Position numbers and translations under genes: made by a program. This document shows positions 29,828 to 40,857 of a stretch of DNA of 64,000 bases, one piece after another. The stretch comes from Prorocentrum cordatum (lineage: Eukaryota; Sar; Dinophyceae; Prorocentrales; Prorocentraceae): the NCBI GenBank assembly GCA_963575745.1, contig CAUYUJ010001338.1, positions 1-64,000 on the forward strand. The letters are read 5' to 3'. Below the pieces are notes generated by a model, which saw only the letters and a list, made by a program, of their open reading frames with translations, made no database searches and had not been told where the DNA came from. Position 1 is the stretch's first letter, and each line of letters opens with the position of its first letter.

Positions 29828-29883
29828 CCTGAGACCCAGGCGCTGCAATTGTTTCACACATGGAGTTTTCGCAGTTCTCAGGG
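29828..29883. mobile_element. Family Y element, internally deleted (56 bp)
   Basis: CCTGAGACCCAGGCGCTGCA opens it and TTTTCGCAGTTCTCAGG closes it. These are Y-like inverted ends with nearly the whole interior missing. Confidence 0.5.
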
Positions 29884-30917
29884 GGGGCATGGAAGGAGGA
29901 GGGACTGGAAGGAGGAGATGGCGCCGCCGAGTTAGTGATTAAGTATGCCGCTTGTCCCGGCGGCGCGGGGCTTGAGATTGCGGCTATTTCGGTTGCTTCG
30001 TATGTTTCAGGCAGGCGGGAAGATGGAGGATTGCGCGGGGAAGCGAATGCGAGAAACGTTCTCTGTCCCGTGTCCGTTGCAGTTCTGTCCAGCGAGCAAT
30101 TTTTTCCTTCGCCTCGTCGAGTTCAAGGGGCTGACGCCATTCCGCCGACCCCCAGAAGAGGCGGGGAGTCTACGGTTGAGGCGTCATGGGCTCTGTGGGC
30201 ACTATCTGGGAACTCTTCTGGGCGTTTTGGGAGCTGTTTGGGGGCCTGCTGGAGCCTCCTGGAGGCAGTTTTGAGGCATCCTGGGGGGCGTTTGGGGGCC
30301 TCTTGGGAGCCTCTTGGAGCTTAATTTTTGCGGGCCTCTTATGGGCCGCTTGGGGTCTTCTTGGGGCGGAAAGATATGATTTTCGGTTCTTGTTCTCCCT
30401 CTTGGCCTCTCTTGGGGCCTTCTTGGGGCGATCTTGGGCCGTCTCGGGCCCCTTGTTGGGGCCTCTTGGGCAGTTTTGGGGCGGTCCACGGGGCCTCTTG
30501 GGCCGTCTTGAAACGTCCGAAGCTGGAGAAGACGATAGCTCCAGAAACAATGAAACCAAAGGATCTACATGGATTTGTGCCTCTCGGGGCCCGCTTTGGA
30601 AGGCTCTTGGGACTCCTTGGAGCCATCGTAGGCTTCGTGGGTCAATCGTTCGGCGATTCGGGAACGTCTTGGAGCGCCTTTGAGGCCACGGAAGGCAGAT
30701 TTGGAAGCTCTGGAGTCTCCGGGGTTGCGCCAGGGACCCCGACCCCCCCCCTAAAACGAGAATTTGGGCCCTGGGGGAGAGGGAAAGGGGAGGGAGACAG
30801 CCAATCATCTCACACGCCTTCTTACCAACGGCAAGCGGGGGTCGGTGGATTCTTCCATTCTCTCTCCTCCGCCTCCGCCCCCGCTTGCGAAAACCTTTTG
30901 AGGCATTCAGCTTTGGT
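29884..30917. repeat. Spacer and GGCCTCTTGG-type array
   Basis: No gene at 29884-30180. Bases 30185-30720 are the GGCCTCTTGG family in + orientation, again with runs such as TGGGCAGTTTTGGGGCGGTC. Nothing is recognised at 30721-30917. Confidence 0.7.
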
Positions 30918-31509
30918 CACGCAAACACACACACACGCACACGCACACGCACACGCACAAGCACACGCACACGCACACGCACAAACACACACACGCACAC
31001 ACACACACACACACGTCCTAGAATCCGACCAAGCTGGACACCTCTCGACAGCACCCATCGATGATGTTCACCCCTGTCAAGAGAATATAAACAGTATGTA
31101 CAGGCAAGTGGCACGACACAAAACGATTTGCACCATGGGTTGCGACAGACGCCCTGGGCCACGGAATCACGAGCTGTTTTCCGCCCTGTCCCTTTGCGCC
31201 ATTGTTTGAGCCAGACACCCTGGGCCTCGAAATCACCAGCTGTCCCCCGAGCAGTGCACCACTTCTGAGAGGTCAAAGGCCAGGTTACAGGTTACAGCAA
31301 CCGCCCTCGCTCTCCCCAGAGGCTGAAACTGTTTGGATACCTCCAGAGACGGGAAGAAGCGCCCATGATGGGGGCACGGAGGCCTTTCGTAATCATAGAG
31401 GTCGAGCCTCCGCCTCGAAGGCCTTTAGCCCTGGAGCCTCCTCGCAGGATGAGGGCACCCGAAAGAACCCCGAACAAAAAGTGCAAGCCATCACGAAGAG
31501 CGAAAAGGT
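30918..31509. repeat. CA repeat and non-coding spacer
   Basis: (CACACG)n/(CA)n at 30918-31015. Bases 31016-31509 hold a duplicated CACCCTGGGCC...GAAATCACCAGCTGT-like block (about 31150 and 31208) and no gene. Confidence 0.65.
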
Positions 31510-31696
31510 CCCAGACCCCCGACGTCGTGATTTTTTCACAACGGCCACCCCCAGGGGTCTGGACCCCTTCCCCGGGACGGGCTTTTCATCCGGAGTCCTT
31601 TTTTGACGGCCTTGGGGCCCGGTGAGGGCTCCCGGAGGCCGAAAAATGCGAAGCACCTCCCGTTGTGTTTTTTTTCACAGCGCGAGGGGGTCTGGG
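31510..31696 (-). mobile_element. Family X1 inverted-repeat element, abutting the OLA1 exon
   Basis: A 187-bp element with perfect 11-bp terminal inverted repeats: CCCAGACCCCC (31510-31520) and GGGGGTCTGGG (31686-31696). The core is inverted relative to the + copies (GGGCTTTTCATCCGGAGTCC, then TTTTTTGACGGCC). Its right end lies 11 bp before the first recognised OLA1 exon base, so it supplies the pyrimidine run (TTGTGTTTTTTTTCACAG) of the upstream intron. Confidence 0.85.
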
Positions 31697-31707
31697 AACG
31701 GTAGCAG

Positions 31708-31809
31708 ATCAAGGACGAGACCACGAGCGCGATGAACAAGATTATCACCACTGCCTTCCACATGGTCCACTTGATCAACTTCTTCACCTCGGGGCCAGAC
31801 GAGACCAGG
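31708..31809 (+). CDS. OLA1: OLA1/YchF exon (end of the ATPase region to the TGS junction)
   Basis: After the acceptor GTAGCAG (31701-31707) the frame encodes 34 residues: IKDETTSAMNKIITTAFHMV, then HLINFFTSGPDETR. In Obg-like ATPase 1 (YchF in bacteria), a cytosolic P-loop ATPase that binds ribosomes, this stretch (…SAL.kII..gy..L.Li.FFTaGpDEvR) leads into the C-terminal TGS domain. Here the Leu before the first Ile pair is Asn/Lys and the Val of DEVR is Thr; the rest is conserved. The exon stops after AGG, and GCGCGG follows, so the donor is GC rather than GT. The next residues of the family (AWTIRKG) are found 24.9 kb downstream at 56671. N-terminal ATPase exons are not in the window upstream that I could find. 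Confidence 0.85.
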
Positions 31810-31845
31810 GCGCGGCCGCCCCTCTCGAGTCGAGGAGTCGAGGGG

Positions 31846-32115
31846 GCAGGGAGGAGGAAGAGGAGGAGGAGGAGAAAGGAAGGAGGAGCTGCAATGGGAA
31901 GGAGGAGGACGACGACGACGATTAAGAGGATGAGGAGGAGGAGGCGAGCGAGCAGCAGCAACTTGGTATGGAGGTCGCGAAGTTGAGCGCTGCAGGCCTG
32001 CCCCCCTGTTTATCGCTTACCCTGCATGCTCATCCTCTCCCCGCCTCCCCCCCATCTTCGTAATCATCATTCCTTTCCTCCTCCTGCTCCTCCCGTGTCC
32101 TCCCGTTTTTCTTCC

Positions 32116-32150
<35 letters not shown>

Positions 32151-32182
32151 CTCCTCCTCATCCTCCGCCTCCTCCTCCTCTT
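31846..32182. repeat. GGA tract then CTC tract
   Basis: (GGA)n-type purine repeat at 31846-31945 and pyrimidine CTC repeats at 32076-32182, on the same strand and inverted relative to each other, so the two could pair. No gene is present. Confidence 0.75.
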
Positions 32183-33320
32183 AATCGGCGTGGGAAGGTC
32201 CGAGTCGTGATCGACCCGCCAGGAGGGTACAGATTTCCCTCCCCTGTGAAGACTTGCAGGGCCCCTGGCCAATCCCGTGGACAGGAGGGGAGCGGGCCCT
32301 GTAGCACATGATCGAGTACCGCACTCTTCTCACTCTTGCATTGTACCGCCATGGATTCCTCATGAGTGACCAGCAGCATGACCAGAACGCGCGCCACGCA
32401 CGCTCGAAAATCGCGACATGCAAGTAGTTCGATGTTTTCTCATTGCATCACCGCCGCTCCGAGTGCATCAGGGGCTGGAGTGGTTCTTCCGCCGCTAGGT
32501 TTGGGTTCCTACGAGGGTGCCGTAGAATCACAGGAAAAAAACACAAGGAATGGACGATCAGAGTTTGAAAATAGGCCAGGGGAAAGGTCGGTTCCGACCA
32601 ACTATTTTCATGTACTGCTCTCTGTTGGTTCGTGGTTGAAACACAATATACAGCTGCAGTCAAGTGGGGGCGGGGCCGGGGGAGCATATCAAAAAACAAC
32701 GAATGGACAGCACACGGACACAATATTTCAGACGGAGTGCAGCAAGGACGGCTTCATGGGTGGCAGGCTTGTGCGGCAGAGTTATTGGATATCTGTTGAA
32801 GAGCGACTCAAGCCGAGCCGATGCGTATACTATTTAACACAAGTCGAAAGTTGGCAGGTTGCGGGTCCAGCTTCACATTCGTTTGCACGGCGCACAGAGA
32901 ACGTCGACAAGGCACTCAAGGAAGAGAACAAAATGACCATGAAGAACTTGAAGGGGCCGTTGCATTGAGCCACACATTCACAAGAGAGGAGATACAGGAC
33001 CGTTGTATCAAACAATAGGAGGTATGCTGAATTACCTGGGTTAGTTTGTAAGCGAACGAGTACCTTAGAGCATGTGTTCGATGATTTGCAAGAAGCGTGC
33101 AGCAATAACGATGTGTCTCATGTTCAACGTGAGGATGGTCTGTTGTTGGAGCAGATATACGAGCTTTTGGAAACAAGCAACAAACCATGAACAGTGGAAG
33201 GGGATCAGGGCGCGATTGTCATCTCCACGTGCCGACGCAGAAGTAAAACAAGCTCTCGCGGATTGGATGGACATCACATTAGCAGCACAACTAATCACGA
33301 CTTTCATACAATGCAAATGT
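32183..33320 (+). other. Lower-GC, protein-like stretch, unrecognised
   Basis: GC content falls visibly here, much as in the decayed LINE at 5.6-8.8 kb. A 200-codon + frame with an ATG at 32366 ends at 32968. Another frame at about 33020-33190 reads STLEHVFDDLQEACSNNDVS, then HVQREDGLLLEQIYELLE, which looks protein-like. I recognise no domain. A decayed retroelement is my best guess, from composition only. Confidence 0.3.
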
Positions 33321-35975
33321 TCTAGCCGAGCTAGCCCACTCGCCACCAAGAGAAACACTCGCGGCGCGTTTGGCGCCGAGGCGAGTCGATTCCGTCGTTC
33401 GGTTGCCGCGGCGGCCCCGCCCCCCCTTGCCGCTGCCCCCCCCCTCGCCCTCGCCCCCCCCCCCCCCCCCTTCAACGAAAACGCGCCGGCGGAGCTCGCC
33501 CGCCGCCAAGAGCTCGCGGCGCGTTTGGCGCCGAGGCGAGCGCCGCCCGTCGTTCGGACGTCGGGGGGGGGGGGGATTCGGCACTCTTCGCGCGGGCCTT
33601 CTCGGGGAGGGGAGCTCGCGGTCGCCGCGAGACGCCGCCAGCCCCCAGATCCCGCGCTCAATGTTCTAGCCTCGGAGGTGAGTTGCCCTCCGCGACAGGC
33701 CGCCTTCTTCGGCCTTGCTTCGGCAAGGCCCGATGGGGGGGGGGGGGGCGCGGGCAGGCCTCGGGGGTCAAACTGAACTGGCCCCAGGCCCTCGCATCCG
33801 CATTCCCCCGCAGGGACACCCGCAAGTGGCGCGTTGCCGCCGCTGCTGCCCCCCCCGTCGCTGTCGCTGTCGGCGCCGGCGTCGAGGTCGACGCTGCCGC
33901 CCCCAGGGGCCGGGCGACCATGCGCGCCCAGCGCCGCGGGGGGGGCAGGAGAGGAGGACGTCATCAGAACGAAGGGGAAAGGAGGAGGAGCGCGCGGGCG
34001 GCGGCAACGCGGGCAACAGTTGTCGCGGGCGCGGCGGTAGGCAGATGAAACAATATGGCCGTGGCGACATTCGCCGCGGCGGGGCGGCGCAGGGACTTCC
34101 CCCCTGCCCGCGGGAATATCCGGGGGCGCCACCCCCAGCGCCACCGAGGGAATCCTCACCTCTCCCGCCGAGGCAGGCGGCGGGGCCCCACTGAGAAACT
34201 AGAAGCAGCAGAGGGGCTGAGGGAGGGGGGGGGAGACAGCGGGGGGGCGCGCGCGCGACGCCTCTCCTCCCGGCTCCGCAACGCGCCGCTCCAGCTTCTG
34301 TCCGCATCTCTCCTCATCCGGGCTCGAGGGCCGCGAGCCCCGGCGCAAACCCTCCTCGGCATCGGGCCGGGGCAACCCGGAGGTGGAACTAGGTCCCCGC
34401 CAGGCGCAGGGGGGTCGCGCAATCCCGCGGCGGCGGCCGCCGCACCTTTCTCGGAGTTGCAAAAAGAAGCGAGCAGCTGCGGGCAGCAAGCCGTTGACTG
34501 AAAAGCAGACGCCTTCTTGGCGAAGGAGAGGAGATAAAACGGGAACGCCCCCAAGCTTCTCGCAGATCTGCGCGAGGCAAGTGGCCGACGCAAAGTGGCA
34601 AGGGAGACAGGGTTGGCCAGGTTGGGCAGCGCTGATGGCAGCGGGCGGCGACCACCCAGGCTTGGGCCAGGGCGGCGGCGCATTGTCGTCGCCCCCCAAC
34701 CCCATGACCCCACCCCGCGCAACCAACCGCGCCCATTGAAGCGGCGAGCACCTGCGCGGTTATCTAGTGCGCGAGCACGCGGGGGGAGTTAGGGGGAACA
34801 GATCAGAAGAAACGGGGGAAGAAGGGGTGTCTTGCGGCGCTCGCAGGGTGGCGCAGGATGGCGATGCGAGAGGATTGGCGTCTGAGCACCGGCGCGCCGG
34901 TGGCAAGGCGTGAGCGGCATGCAAATGGCAGCGGGCAACAGGTGCGGCGAGGGGGCGAGGTGGCAGCGGCTCGGCTGCGGCCGCGGCCTCGCTGGCCAAC
35001 GCCAGGATGGCCGACGGCAAGGTCCCCCATTCCTCCCGCAGCGCTTGCGAGGAGAAGCCTCCCCCCCGCTAACCGACTACGCCGGCACGTCGGCGCGCGC
35101 GGCACTTTGCGGCGCAGAAGTTGGACGAGGCGCAAAAGGAAGACCATCGATCAGCGACGGCGGCAGACGCGGGCAAGAGTGGCGGCGCAGGGAGCGCACG
35201 GGCAGTGGGAGCGGTAGATGCACGGCGAAGTGTGGCGGGCGATAGTTGGACAGGGCGGGCGGCGCCGACGGCGGCGGGCCGCGGCCGCCCTGGCCCTGGC
35301 CAGGGCGGCCGGCAACGAGCCCCCCTCGGCGCGAAGTAGCCCCCCGATCCCGCCGCCGCAAGAGCGGGAAGGCGAAGGTTTTTAGGGCAGGCGGTAGGCA
35401 GGCATATCGGGGGGAGGGCTGCAAGGAGGGAGTGGAGGTCGGGGGAGAGGCCCGCGTCGCAGCCCTCGTGGATAGTTGGCCTTTCGCTCTGTCAATTCCG
35501 AACCCCGGCCCAAAGGCTGGCGATGAAGAGGTCGCGCCAAAGAGGTGCGTGAGAGAGCTCGATCCCGTGGTTTCAGCGTGGGCATAGGCTGGGGCCCACC
35601 TAATCCTCCCGGCGGTAGGTCGGCGCCACCCAATGGACCCGCCGCAACCTGCATGCGCCAGCGTCGTCGCGGCGAAGTAGCTGCGGCGAGTGCCCGCAGA
35701 GAGCCGTCGCCGCCATCGCGGACGTCGGAGCGGCAGAGCGGCCGCCGCAGATGCCGCGACGTCGCGTGCTGCCCGGGAGTAACGATGTAGGGGAAGTGAG
35801 AATTAGAGCCAGTCGCTGCTTCTGTCGGCGACAGCAGGCGCGGCGGCCCGGACAAAGGATAGCGCAGAGTTCGGGCGCGTGGAGCGGGAAAAGTCGGCCG
35901 TGGTGCTCGTCGCGGTTGGAGCAACAATTTGGTGAATTGCGCGACGCAGCGGGCAGGCCCCCTCGCGGGCAGGTC
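33321..35975. other. Very GC-rich stretch, no gene recognised
   Basis: It is dominated by GGCGGC/GCCGCC. The block CTCGCGGCGCGTTTGGCGCC, then GAGGCGAG, occurs at about 33358 and 33510. Long frames open on both strands (for example 364 codons on - at 33065-34159) because stop codons are rare at this composition. I see no family signature in them. Confidence 0.5.
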
Positions 35976-36950
35976 TCACCGCGGGCATGGGAGGGCGGCG
36001 CTCGCCTCCTCGCCGAGGAGGGGGTGGGAGGAACAGCGCAAGCAGTGGCACCTCGTTGAGGTTGGCCGTGCCACGGGCCTGCTCTGCTGCATAGCGAGTT
36101 GGGTCGGCGTTGACGACGTTCCCCTAGCTTCACGGTGCGGGCGGTTGCGGTACACCTCGTGGACTGGTCTGCCGAGGCGGCAGCTCCCGCGCGCGCGCGT
36201 CGGCGGCGTGCGCGCGTCGGCTTGGCGTCGGAGGATGCGTCTGCAATGGTGGTACGTGGTACCGATCAAGTACTCATAGCCAGGGAAGAGATCGCCCTCG
36301 TTGCTGTCGCCGCCTGCGTTCACTTCGGTGGTGAAGATGGGGTAGCGGGGGTCCAGCCCATGGTCGATCTTGAATTCCATGTTCGGGCCGTCGATGATCA
36401 TTGGCTGGGCTCTTGGACTCTTGGACCCGCTCCTAGGTTGCGATGCCCATGGTGGGCATTTCATCGCTGTGCCGTCGCAGGTCTGGCAGCTGGCCCCTCG
36501 GGCGGCGTCGGTGCGAGGATGGCGCCAGTCCCCGTGCGCAGGTGGCCACGTCGGTTTGGCGGGTGGCGTGGGATTTCTCGCCTGCCCCACTGGTCTCGGC
36601 AAGTGGGTTGTAGGCAACTGCATCGGGTGCGATGGTTGGTGGGGCGGCGTTGGTTGGAGCGCTACTGTTCGGGGGTCGCCAATGGGCAGTCGGGGTTGGG
36701 CACGGCGTTGGTCTGTTGGGTCATTGGGGCCGTTTGGGCCGTCGTCTGGCTTGGGCCCGTCTGGCTGGGCGGTGGCGTCGTCGTGGGTGGGTGTCGCCGT
36801 CGGGTGCGACAGCAAATTCTTCAGTTGGCAGATCACGTTCCTGGCGATATTTGTCGCGCGTCGGTGGTCTCCGAGGATGCTGGGGTGTTTCTTGGACTGT
36901 AGAGAAATATGGTCTTCGAGTAGTCCACTATGTCGTCGAAGTCGCGTCAA
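35976..36950 (-). CDS. Minus-strand open frame with a coding-like core, unrecognised
   Basis: A 324-codon open frame, start ATG at 36948-36950. Within it, 36236-36414 (read on -) gives MIIDGPNMEFKIDHGLDPRY, PIFTTEVNAGGDSNEGDLFP, then GYEYLIGTTYHH. The third positions there are nearly all C or G and the residue mix is balanced, as in real dinoflagellate exons and unlike the complementary + frame. No family is recognised. If real, it is one of the few coding segments here on the - strand, lying inside the OLA1 intron. The frame outside this core is Pro/Thr-rich and unconvincing. Confidence 0.35.
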   Translation of the reverse strand: MTRLRRHSGLLEDHISLQSKKHPSILGDHRRATNIARNVICQLKNLLSHPTATPTHDDATAQPDGPKPDDGPNGPNDPTDQRRAQPRLPIGDPRTVALQPTPPHQPSHPMQLPTTHLPRPVGQARNPTPPAKPTWPPAHGDWRHPRTDAARGASCQTCDGTAMKCPPWASQPRSGSKSPRAQPMIIDGPNMEFKIDHGLDPRYPIFTTEVNAGGDSNEGDLFPGYEYLIGTTYHHCRRILRRQADARTPPTRARGSCRLGRPVHEVYRNRPHREARGTSSTPTQLAMQQSRPVARPTSTRCHCLRCSSHPLLGEEASAALPCPR

Positions 36951-37700
36951 AAGGGCCGTTCGGTGTCATGGGCGTCGTTGGGTGGGGGGGTTAGGGGCGT
37001 CAGGTCTTGGAGGTTGTCCTCGATGATGCGCCGCGCGCGCATCTTGAAGAGGGCTCTTCCTGTGGCGCCCTGGAGTTCGCCGATCACGTTGACGATGCCG
37101 CTGGTCGCCCTGAGCTGGACGTCGTCGTCGGTAGTTGCTTGTCTTGTGGCGCCAGGTGGGGCGTCTTCGCAGGGCGATTGTCTGTCCTCGTAGACTGTCG
37201 TGTTCTTGTGCTTCGCTGCTTTGGTGGGGTTTTAGCCAGCGTAGGGATGCATGGGCTATGGGCGTTTGGCGTCGTGGAAGTTGGCTTGTCAGAAATGCTT
37301 CCTGGGTCGTCGCGAGTAGGCGCGATTGGCTTGAGTCTGGGCTTGGTAGTGGGAACTTCCTAGAGGGTGCATGGGTCGCGCGGGTGGGTGCGGAGCTGGG
37401 CGCCCTTTGTCCGAGGCGTCAGTTGTCGCCCAGGAGCGCGGCCAGATCACGCGACCTATTTGGCTGCACTCGGGGCTGAATGGAAGCCTGGACAAGGCAT
37501 TGCGGTCGTCGGTGCAGTTATTGTAGTGGTCGTTGCGCGCCGCGGTCATCATCTTGTCCTCCCCCTCCTTCTCCTTCTCCTCCCCTACTCTTCCTCCTCC
37601 TCCTCCTCAGGCCCTGGCCCAGGCCCAGGGGGAGAGCGGCCCTCTGTTCCTGTTTCCCCGCAGGTTACCACCTCCGCCTGCAGACCGCCCCCACCCGCCC
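36951..37700 (+). other. Spacer and CTC tract before the LINE
   Basis: No gene at 36951-37555. Bases 37560-37612 are CTC-rich and pass into GTTTCCCCGCAG (near 37665), another pyrimidine-AG signal, just before the LINE coding sequence. Confidence 0.5.
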
Positions 37701-38999
37701 ATGTGGGCTTCCCTTCTTCAGACGATACTATACAACCCACTCTCTCTTTCGGACGCCTGGCGCGTCCATGATGTCTCTGCTCGGCTATCGTTCGCCGATA
37801 TTGCGCTGTGCCCTGGGACGCAAGCCCGTCGACGCGCGGGTGACCCTGTGACAGTGTCGAGGACAGCAAAACACATTCACCTGTCGTTTGGCTGGCAGAG
37901 AAGATCGATGACCAATAAGAGTGCGGGCTGCAGCATTCTGCTCAGGTCTCGAGCGTTCAGAAGGTGTCACATTCAAGAAATAATTGAGCCTCCAGGGGAC
38001 CTCAGAGGCCGAGGAGGAGCAGTTCGTCTTCGCAGCTCGTATTTCGATATCCTGGCGATCACTGCGTACTACCCGCCACCCCAGCGCCATCAGGTCGACT
38101 CTTGGAAGGCGACCGTGGCCAAGCTCTCGCAGTGGATCCACCACACGGTCCAGGCCGCCCCGAGGAGGGCGCTGGTGCTCATTGGGGCCGACACGAACTC
38201 GGGCTTTGGCAAGACGGCGGCCCTCCAGGGGATGCCTTCCTTCACGGCAGACGATCTGCACACAGGCAGACATCAGCTGGCGTACGAGAACTACACGACG
38301 TCCGAGCTCTGGCGCATCATGCGCATGGAAGGCCTCGCAGCGATCGACACATTCTCCCCGACGGGGCCGGCCTACTTCGGCCAGGAGGTTCACCACCGCA
38401 CGAACCCAGACCACTTCTTCGCGCCGTGCGACACGGTGCTGCAGACCGCATCGTGCTGTACCCTGCGCTCGGCCATGAGAGACCTTCAGAAGATCCCTCA
38501 CGCGGCTCCTCGTGATCATTGCCCGCTCCTCTGGCGCCTCCACTACAGGCCCCACTTCGAGCCCCCGCAGGAAGTCGAGCCTCGCTGGGACTATGACCAG
38601 ATTGCCGCACTCCTCCAGCACGAGGGGGGCCTCACCTTCATGGCGGAGATCGAGCGCCTGTCCGAGCGGCATGGGAGCGATTGGCGGCGGCAGGCTCGCA
38701 CGGACGACCCGTCCCAGGCATGGCAGTCGTTGGTCGAGGATGTTCGAGCGGCTGCGCGTGAAGCTTGTGCGGAGCCCGATCCTTCTGGTCCTTCTCGCAA
38801 ATACATTGAGCTTCGGGACACCTTGCTAGCTAAGAGGCGGACCCTCGGAAGGCGATGCTTCAGTGAGGAGGATCGGCTGGCTGTGCGGGCCTGTACGCCA
38901 AGAACAGGTCCAGACAAGGGGCCCAACTGGTTTCTCGGGTACATTCCTGGCGCCTCAAGAAGCTCCAAATCAGCCACCTCCAGCTCAACAAGGACATGA
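37701..38999 (+). pseudogene. LINE endonuclease (EEP) domain
   Basis: An open frame of about 430 codons from ATG 37701. It contains LYNPLSLSDAWRVHDVSARL near the start, FDILAITAYYPPPQ (about residue 115), ALVLIGADTNSGFG (metal-binding xGDxN-like block), ELWRIMRMEGLAAIDTFSPT, then GPAYFG, and APRDHCPLLWRL (the catalytic DH block). This is the endonuclease/exonuclease/phosphatase fold that nicks the target in LINE retrotransposition. The key Asp and His positions look kept. A frameshift near 38885 separates it from the polymerase frame, and its own frame ends at 38997-38999. Confidence 0.7.
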
Positions 39000-39480
39000 G
39001 TAACGCGTTCCCGAGCACGAATCACGAGACCCTTGAGCAAGTTGTAGGAGAAATCATCCCCGACATCCAGGCCCAGGGCTACTTTCTCCAGAGGCACAAG
39101 GAGGCGGTCATGGAAATTCGATCGGGCACAGAAAAGGCTTTCTATGTACCTAGGCACGGCGCTGGCATGGGGGACGGCAATGCATGCGAGTTGTTTGTGC
39201 GGTCCTTCGTCCGCCCGCTCGAGTCTTGGAACAACGAGCTGAGAGACCAGGCCGATACTTCGCCTGAGACAGTGCGAGGCGAAGTGCCGTTGCTAGAGGC
39301 TACCACCCTGATCTCTTGCCCCGTGTCCTTGTCCCTTGTCGACCTCTCCCTCCGTGACTACGCCGACGACGTGTCGCAGACGCTCCCCTTGCCCGACTGC
39401 AATCCCTTTCGTGCCGCGAGCTTCGCCAAGGCATCCTCAGATCTACTCGCTCGAAAGCTTCTGGAACAAGGGGGTGCACC
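38886..39480 (+). pseudogene. LINE reverse transcriptase core
   Basis: In the second frame: KKLQISHLQLNKDMSNAFPS, then TNHETLEQ (motif A, Asp in DMSNAF), PRHGAGMGDGNACELFVRSF (motif B-like G..GD..A) and DLSLRDYADDVSQTL (motif C, YADD, about 39357-39370). All three polymerase motifs are present with their catalytic acids. The copy is broken by frameshifts at both ends. Distances between motifs are short, with A to C about 120 residues. Confidence 0.75.
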
Positions 39481-39900
39481 CAGAACGCGGACAAGGAAAC
39501 CGTCCTCCCCGTGTTTGTTGGCCCAGGTGGCTACATTGCGACCAGGGCGGTTCTCTCGGGCCAAGTGCAGTTCCCTGGGATTCCGCAACCTCAAGCTGTG
39601 TATTTGGGAGGGGTGGAGCAGTTGACGGGAGGGGCTGGTGCGGAAGTACGAGCAAGAGTGGATGCCACACGTTCTGCCTGGTGTAAGCTCGGTAGGCTTT
39701 GGAATCAGCACTTTTCGGCGCGGCTGAAACGCATGGCCTTCCTCGGGGTGGTCCACAGCGCGGCCTACGCGGGCCTGGAGACGCATATGCTGTCGAAAAG
39801 GGATTTCGCCAAGCTCGACTCGGTCATCCTGGGGTTCGCCAAGGTCGCTCTCCGCGGGGTCGCTCGCTTCTCGACGATCGATGGCCAGGAAAAAGTTCGG
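39481..39900 (+). pseudogene. LINE reverse transcriptase thumb region
   Basis: The third frame continues the polymerase: VLPVFVGPGGYIATRAVLSG, then QPQAVYLGG, WNQHFSARLKRMAFLGVVHS, then AAYAGLETHMLSKRDFAKLD. In dinoflagellate LINEs this block (LG..........r...A..K....G.v...a..GLE......) follows the YADD motif. Frame changes occur at about 39480 and 39890. Confidence 0.65.
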
Positions 39901-40857
39901 ACCCCCCCTGCGTGGAAGCTGCAAAAAAATGCTTCGCATAGCGGACTCGCGCACAGAGTTGCTGGTGCGCAGGATCCGCTACTGGCAGCAGCTGGCCAAG
40001 AGCCCGAGCGAATCTGTACAGGCCGTCGCCGCTCTCTTCGGCAATTTCACGTCGCTGGAGGACGCTCCAGTGTTCGATGATGCTAGCTGGGTCAGAGAAA
40101 AGTCCAACCCGTGGGCAGTGCAGCTTCAAAACGACGTGCTCACATTGAGACTCACACCAAGAGGGAAAGATTTTTGGGATCGCGGGTACACCATCAAAGA
40201 CATTTTCTCGGACTACCGTATAGGACTGGCGTTTGCTAACTTGGACCCCCAGGGCCTTCGCAAGGAGTACTGGAACCAGCAGTCGCGTGATCCTCTACGG
40301 CCTCCTCGAGCCCCCGTGGACCCTGGCATACCTGAGCCTCCAGAGCCTCCGCTTCATGAGTACGTTTGTGAACTTCCAGTGGGAAATGGGGAACCTTGTA
40401 ACAGCGCCTTTACCTCCCGAGCGGCCCTGAGAGCTCACCAATGTCACCATCCCGAACATCGCTGTCGCGTTCCCCTTTATCAGTTAGTTGTGACAAACCA
40501 GTGCTTTTATTGTTCCTCGTCCTTCTCATCCGCGGTCCTTGCGAAGAGGCACATTATGCAGTCCCTCAAGCTCAAGAGGTGCCAAGCGGACTACAGCCCC
40601 TTCGCTCCCGCTGTACTGAGCCCAGGGACCCTCTTCTGCCCCGTGTGTGTGGACCTCGAGAGTGCCCATCCGATCCATCGTGAGATACTCATCCGTACTG
40701 GAGTTGATCAGGCTCAAGGCGAGTTTCACACGTTGTACGACCTGCAGGAGCACATCCGCATTGCTCACGCTCCCCCAGCACCCGACATTTGCTTCGATGT
40801 CCGCGCTCGCGGAGAGAGCGCTGAGCATTGGGACAGAACAGCGGCAGCAAGAGCTAC
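39881..40857 (+). pseudogene. LINE C-terminal region with zinc-finger-like Cys/His blocks
   Basis: The open frame has conserved LLVRRIRYWQQLAKSP and VQAVAALFGNF, then Cys/His pairs: EYVCEL...CNSAFTSRAALRAHQCHH (about 40360-40450), TNQCFYCSSSFSSAVLAKRH (about 40495-40550) and TLFCPVCVDL...LYDLQEHIRIAH (about 40630-40770). These have C2H2 spacing and would bind nucleic acid, as in the C-terminal domain of R2-like and some dinoflagellate LINEs. Confidence 0.6.

Noticed and set aside
33065-34159. 364-codon - frame
   Set aside because: Pro/Ala/Gly/Arg-rich frame in DNA where stop codons are rare; no family motif. The CRHGHIV...CPRC block has Cys/His but not convincing RING or zinc-finger spacing.
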